Positions 60,546 to 64,000 of a DNA stretch of 64,000 bases are shown in pieces. Both the position numbers and the translations under genes were made by a program. The notes beneath the pieces are model-generated. The model saw only the letters and a program-made list of their open reading frames with translations, made no database searches and had not been told where the DNA came from. Within the stretch, counting starts at the first letter, position 1, and each line of letters opens with the position of its first letter. The stretch is from Brachybacterium sp036311905 (GTDB taxonomy: Bacteria > Actinomycetota > Actinomycetes > Actinomycetales > Dermabacteraceae): the NCBI RefSeq assembly GCF_036311905.1, contig NZ_JAZDCH010000001.1, forward strand, positions 48,724 to 112,723. The letters run 5' to 3'.

Positions 60546-61468
60546 GCGAGCCCGGATCCCGGCGTGCCGCCTTCGCCCCGAGCCGCGCCGAGCAGCAGGA
60601 GGGCTGGCGCGCCCCGGGGCAGGACGCCGGATGGCTGAACCCGATCCGCGAGCGCTTCCTGCTCGCGCTGCTGGTGCGCAAGGAGCTGCGGGTGCGCTAC
60701 CGCGGCAGCGCGCTGGGGATGCTGTGGAGCTACGTCAAGCCCGCGGTGCAGTTCATCGTCTTCTACATCGCGCTCGGCGTCTTCCTGCAGCTCTCGAAGG
60801 GCACCCCCGCCTACGCGGTGTACCTCTTCAGCGGCATCGTGGTGGTGAACCTCTTCGGCGAGGTGTTCGGCAACGCGACCCGGTCGATCTCGGGCAACGC
60901 CCCGCTGGTCTCGAAGATCTACCTGCCCAGCCAGCTGTTCCCCTGGTCGAGCATGATCGTGGCCCTGGTCCACTTCGTGCCGCAGCTGCTGGTGCTGGTC
61001 GTGGGCGCACTGCTCTTCGGCTGGCTGCCCTCCCTGACCTCGCTCGTCGCCTTCCTCCTGGGGATGGTGATCCTGCTCGTCTTCACCATGGGCCTCGGCA
61101 TGCTGACCGCCGCCCTCAACGCGGCCTTCCGCGACGTCGAGAACTTCGTGGACCTCATCGTGATGGTCGCGACCTGGCTCTCGCCGGTGCTCTACCGGAT
61201 CACCATGGTGGAGGAGGCGATCGGCGGAACCATCCTGTGGTGGCTCTACCAGCTGAACCCGCTGACGATCGTGGTGCAGCTCTTCCACACCGCGTTCTGG
61301 CGGTATGCGGGGCCGGTCGCCGAGGCGGTGCCCGGCGATCCGACGCTCTCCAGCCCGGGGGAGCCCTTCGGCCTGTGGTGGGCCGGCCTGCTCATCGCGG
61401 TCGTGACCTTCGTGATCGGAACCGTCGTCTTCGAACGCTCGAAGCGGCGCTTCGCCCAGGAACTGTGA
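60542..61468 (+). CDS. wzm: ABC-2 polysaccharide exporter permease (Wzm)
   Basis: Membrane subunit of the exporter that flips the lipid-linked galactan, 308 aa. A cytosolic amphipathic N-terminus of about 55 residues (ends RKELRVRYRGSALGMLWSYVKP, the Wzm gate-helix region) is followed by six membrane helices. The GTG start overlaps the glfT2 stop. Wzt follows 13 bases downstream. The neighbouring GlfT1 and GlfT2 genes parallel the mycobacterial wzm-glfT1-wzt arrangement. Confidence 0.93.
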   Translation: MSEPGSRRAAFAPSRAEQQEGWRAPGQDAGWLNPIRERFLLALLVRKELRVRYRGSALGMLWSYVKPAVQFIVFYIALGVFLQLSKGTPAYAVYLFSGIVVVNLFGEVFGNATRSISGNAPLVSKIYLPSQLFPWSSMIVALVHFVPQLLVLVVGALLFGWLPSLTSLVAFLLGMVILLVFTMGLGMLTAALNAAFRDVENFVDLIVMVATWLSPVLYRITMVEEAIGGTILWWLYQLNPLTIVVQLFHTAFWRYAGPVAEAVPGDPTLSSPGEPFGLWWAGLLIAVVTFVIGTVVFERSKRRFAQEL

Positions 61469-61481
61469 GAGGAGTCCCGCG

Positions 61482-62252
61482 ATGAGCCCGAACCTGCAGG
61501 ACGTCCCCGCCTCCGCCGCCGTGCCCACGGAGCGCGAGATGGTCCGCGTCGAGCACGTGACCAAGCAGTTCTCGCGACGCCACGACCACTCCCTGAAGGA
61601 ACTGGTGTTCTCGGCGCTGCAGCGGAAGAAGCTCGCCGACACCTTCCGCGCCCTGGACGACGTGGACCTCACCGTGCACGCGGGGGAGACCGTGGGCCTG
61701 ATCGGCTTCAACGGCTCCGGCAAGTCGACGCTGCTCAAGACCATCTCGGGGGTGCTCTTCCCCGACGAGGGCCGAGTGCTGCTGCGCGGCCGGGTCGCGG
61801 GACTGATCGAGGTCGGCGCGGGCTTCCACCCGGATCTCTCGGGCCGCGAGAACGTCTACCTCAACGGCGCGATCCTGGGGATGAGCCGCGAGCAGATCGA
61901 CGCCAAGTTCGACGAGATCGTCGCGTTCAGCGAGATCGAAGACTTCATCGACACGGACGTGAAGTACTACAGCTCGGGCATGTTCCTGCGGCTGGCCTTC
62001 TCCGTCGCCGTGCACACCGAACCGGACATCTTCCTCGTCGACGAGATCCTCTCCGTCGGCGACGAGCCCTTCCAGCGCAAGTGCCTGGCCCGCATCCGCG
62101 AGCTGCAGGAGGCGGGGCGCACCATGGTCGTCGTCTCCCACGAGCTGGAGATGCTCGAGCGGCTCTGCACCCGCATCGTGGTGCTGCGCTCGGGAAAGAT
62201 CGTCTTCGACGGCGACCCCGTCGAGGCGGTGCGCACCCTCCGCGAGGGCTGA
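61482..62252 (+). CDS. wzt: ABC-2 polysaccharide exporter ATPase (Wzt)
   Basis: ATPase partner of Wzm, 256 aa. Walker A GFNGSGKST, signature YSSGMFLRLAF (typical of Wzt/TagH), and Walker B IFLVDEILSVGDEPFQ. There is no C-terminal carbohydrate-binding domain, so export should not depend on recognition of a terminal sugar cap, as in mycobacteria. AGAGGAG ribosome site. Last gene of the galactan operon. Confidence 0.94.
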   Translation: MSPNLQDVPASAAVPTEREMVRVEHVTKQFSRRHDHSLKELVFSALQRKKLADTFRALDDVDLTVHAGETVGLIGFNGSGKSTLLKTISGVLFPDEGRVLLRGRVAGLIEVGAGFHPDLSGRENVYLNGAILGMSREQIDAKFDEIVAFSEIEDFIDTDVKYYSSGMFLRLAFSVAVHTEPDIFLVDEILSVGDEPFQRKCLARIRELQEAGRTMVVVSHELEMLERLCTRIVVLRSGKIVFDGDPVEAVRTLREG

Positions 62253-62284
62253 TCCCGTGACGTGACCGGCGGGAGATGTGAGGG

Positions 62285-62965
62285 TCAGCCGCGGCCGGTG
62301 ACGCTCTCGTCGGCGGCCTGACGGTCCGACACGGAGGCGGCGGGGGCGACGATCCCGCCCCCGGCCGACCAGGCATGGAGCAGGGCCGGCACGGCCTCGA
62401 GCCCGTCCCCTTCGACCAGCAGTCGCGGCGTCTCCGCAAAGTCCTCAGTGTTCGCCGTGCTCGCCGCGGGTGCCGGGCCGCTCCAGGCGGGCAGCGTCAC
62501 GGCAAGCCGATCGGAGCTCCCGCGCACCTCGAGCACCCAGTCCCGCACCAGGGCCGGCAGCTCCCCATCGAAGCGGGGCGCGAGGGAGACGGGCCGGAGG
62601 GCGAGCACTTCGTCGGCCCGGGCGGCGAGGTCGCTGTCGGGACGGTCGGTGACCACCACCCGCGGGTCCTCGGCCTCCGCGGGACCCCGGGGCGGCACGA
62701 CCACCTCGGCGCCCAGGGACCAGGCGGCCAGCGCGAGCACCAGGCGCTTCCAGTGCGGGGGGAGGTCCAGGACCACGAGGTCGCCCTCCTCGAGCCCGAC
62801 CTCGTCGTGCAGGTGCCCGATCGCCTTGATCACCCAGTTCGCGAGCACGTGCCCGGACAGCTCGATGCGCGCGGCCTCGCCGTACCAGGCGAGGGCGGGG
62901 CGCGGGCCGCTGCGCTCGAGGGCCTCGAGCAGGGCGCGTCCGGAGGCGGCGGTGGTCGGGGTCAT
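62285..62965 (-). CDS. TIGR03089-family protein
   Basis: 226 aa actinobacterial protein of unknown function that resembles the N-terminal part of an AMP-binding acyl-CoA synthetase (LALAAWSLGAEVVVPP, RVVVTDRPD) but lacks the ATP-binding and adenylation motifs. Catalysis is therefore unlikely. Its ATG overlaps the CofE stop (ATGA), placing it in an F420-related operon. In many actinobacteria it sits near LCP or nucleotide-sugar genes, as here. Confidence 0.83.
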   Translation of the reverse strand: MTPTTAASGRALLEALERSGPRPALAWYGEAARIELSGHVLANWVIKAIGHLHDEVGLEEGDLVVLDLPPHWKRLVLALAAWSLGAEVVVPPRGPAEAEDPRVVVTDRPDSDLAARADEVLALRPVSLAPRFDGELPALVRDWVLEVRGSSDRLAVTLPAWSGPAPAASTANTEDFAETPRLLVEGDGLEAVPALLHAWSAGGGIVAPAASVSDRQAADESVTGRG

Positions 62966-64000
62966 CGGCGGGGCTCCTCGGGGGCGGGGCGGTCGATCAG
63001 GACGGCGAGCGGGGGCAGCGGGGCGGCGAGGGACTCGGCGCCGAGCGCGGTGCGGATCCGTTCAGCGAGTCCTCCCGCCGCGATCCAGGATGCCGGATCA
63101 TCGCCCGCGGGGACGACGTGCAGCGCTCCGGGCTCCCGCCGCACGGACGGGTGCGCGGCGTCGGCCGCCCCCTCGTCCCCACGGCGGGGGATCCGGGCCA
63201 CGTGGAGCGCCCTCTCGATCCGCTCCTCGTCCGGCTCGGGCGACATCCGCGCGATCGGCTCCTGCTCCTCGGTGAGCCCGAGGGCGACCCACACCGACTC
63301 CAGGCTGGGCCGACGGAACCAGTCGTCCGCGCCGGTGCGGGACAGCTCCCGGGCGGGGACGTCGGACGCGTCGGCCCCGGCGACGCCACGCACCAGGGCG
63401 GCGGGCACTCCGCTCGCCTTGCCCTTGACGAGGTCCGCGGCGGCCGCGAGCTCATCGGCGAGGTTCCGCACGGTGACGGTGAGGGGGCGGCCGTCGGCGT
63501 CGGTCCCGCCGCGGAGGTCCTGCAGGGCGCTGATCCCGGCGGCGCCGAGCGCGATGTCGGTGACGCCCACCCGCCACACCCGGGAGGAGGTGTCCGTGAG
63601 CACCACCCCGAGGCGGAGCCCCAGCCGCGCGCGCAGGCCCTCGTGGAGTGCGCGCGCCTCCGCATCGGGATCCTCCGGCAGCAGCAGCGGGCCGTCGGGG
63701 GCGTTGGAGCCGTCGACGCCGGCGGCGGCCATCACCGGACCGGAGGGGATCTGCACCACCGAGGTGACCACGCGGGTGTGGCGACGGCGGGCGACGGTGC
63801 GGACGGCGGCCGCGCGGATCGCCTCGTCGCGCCGGGCGGGATCGATCCGCAGCCCGCGCGCCTTCGAGACGATCTTGGTCGAGACGCACAGCACGTCCCC
63901 CTCGCGGGGCGCGAGGGGCTCGAGGGCGGCGGCGAGGAGGGCGGCGAGGTTCTCGCCCTCTTGGACCTCTCCTACCCCGGTCACCGGGATCACCTTTACT
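62962..64000 (-). CDS. cofE: Coenzyme F420-0:L-glutamate ligase, 5' end at window edge
   Basis: GTP-dependent addition of glutamate to F420-0. The visible 343+ residues start with VIPVTGVGEVQEGENLAALL. Core motifs are VLCVSTKIVSKARG, LTDTSSRVWRVGVTDIALGAAG and DELAAAADLVKGKASGVPAALVRG. A GTG at 63993 could be the start, but the frame stays open for the last 7 bases and families usually have a few more residues, so it may begin outside. Typical CofE proteins have about 250 residues; here about 90 extra C-terminal residues follow, without the nitroreductase-like domain of FbiB. Overlaps the TIGR03089 start. Confidence 0.88.
   Translation of the reverse strand, partial: VKVIPVTGVGEVQEGENLAALLAAALEPLAPREGDVLCVSTKIVSKARGLRIDPARRDEAIRAAAVRTVARRRHTRVVTSVVQIPSGPVMAAAGVDGSNAPDGPLLLPEDPDAEARALHEGLRARLGLRLGVVLTDTSSRVWRVGVTDIALGAAGISALQDLRGGTDADGRPLTVTVRNLADELAAAADLVKGKASGVPAALVRGVAGADASDVPARELSRTGADDWFRRPSLESVWVALGLTEEQEPIARMSPEPDEERIERALHVARIPRRGDEGAADAAHPSVRREPGALHVVPAGDDPASWIAAGGLAERIRTALGAESLAAPLPPLAVLIDRPAPEEPRR

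Overview
This 64 kb window is chromosomal DNA of a very GC-rich actinobacterium. GC-ending codons, frequent GTG starts, stop/start overlaps (ATGA, GTGA, TGATG) and actinobacterial gene sets (fused biotin carboxylase-carrier subunit with an epsilon subunit, LpdA-type flavoprotein, GlfT1/GlfT2, TIGR03089, CofE) all point this way. Gene content suggests Dermabacteraceae, close to Brachybacterium. That placement rests on recalled family resemblance, not a search. The window is almost wholly coding: 53 protein genes, no gap above about 260 bases, and no tRNA, rRNA, CRISPR array, insertion sequence or prophage seen.

Layout. (1) 1-16.7 kb: nucleoside uptake and salvage. It holds a BMP-type nucleoside ABC importer (binding protein cut by the window edge), cytidine deaminase, pyrimidine-nucleoside phosphorylase, a uridine-kinase/Nudix fusion, deoxyribose-phosphate aldolase, a phosphosugar mutase and a purine nucleoside phosphorylase. 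A separate three-gene operon lies inside it: an Nramp-like permease without the metal motifs, an FCD/GntR regulator and a zinc-type dehydrogenase. (2) 16.7-30.6 kb: housekeeping. LpdA-type reductase, acyl-CoA carboxylase genes with a DUF885 protein and Maf, divergent birA, a class III cyclase, a two-component system, and purK-purE. (3) 30.8-54.9 kb: a surface-glycan locus. It has five genes that together could make a UDP-2,3-diacetamido-2,3-dideoxy-uronic acid (acetyltransferase, aminotransferase, dehydrogenase, 2-epimerase, UDP-sugar 6-dehydrogenase). It also has seven glycosyltransferases, an ABC flippase-like exporter, two DUF6541 membrane proteins, a DUF2304 protein, an O-acyltransferase and an LCP-family ligase. 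An ankyrin-repeat gene sits near its end. (4) 55.2-62.3 kb: a galactofuranan locus with GlfT1-like, another GT2, Glf, GlfT2, Wzm and Wzt. (5) 62.3-64 kb: TIGR03089 and CofE (coenzyme F420), the latter running off the window.

How the parts fit. Region 1 imports nucleosides, splits them to base and sugar phosphate, and feeds the sugar into glycolysis through DeoC, probably with the mutase acting as phosphopentomutase. Regions 3 and 4 look like two wall-polymer assembly lines next to each other. The galactan line has its own ABC-2 exporter. The uronic-acid line has a one-piece ABC exporter and two DUF6541 proteins that may be polyprenyl-phosphate-dependent glycosyltransferases. The LCP protein between them could attach either polymer to peptidoglycan.
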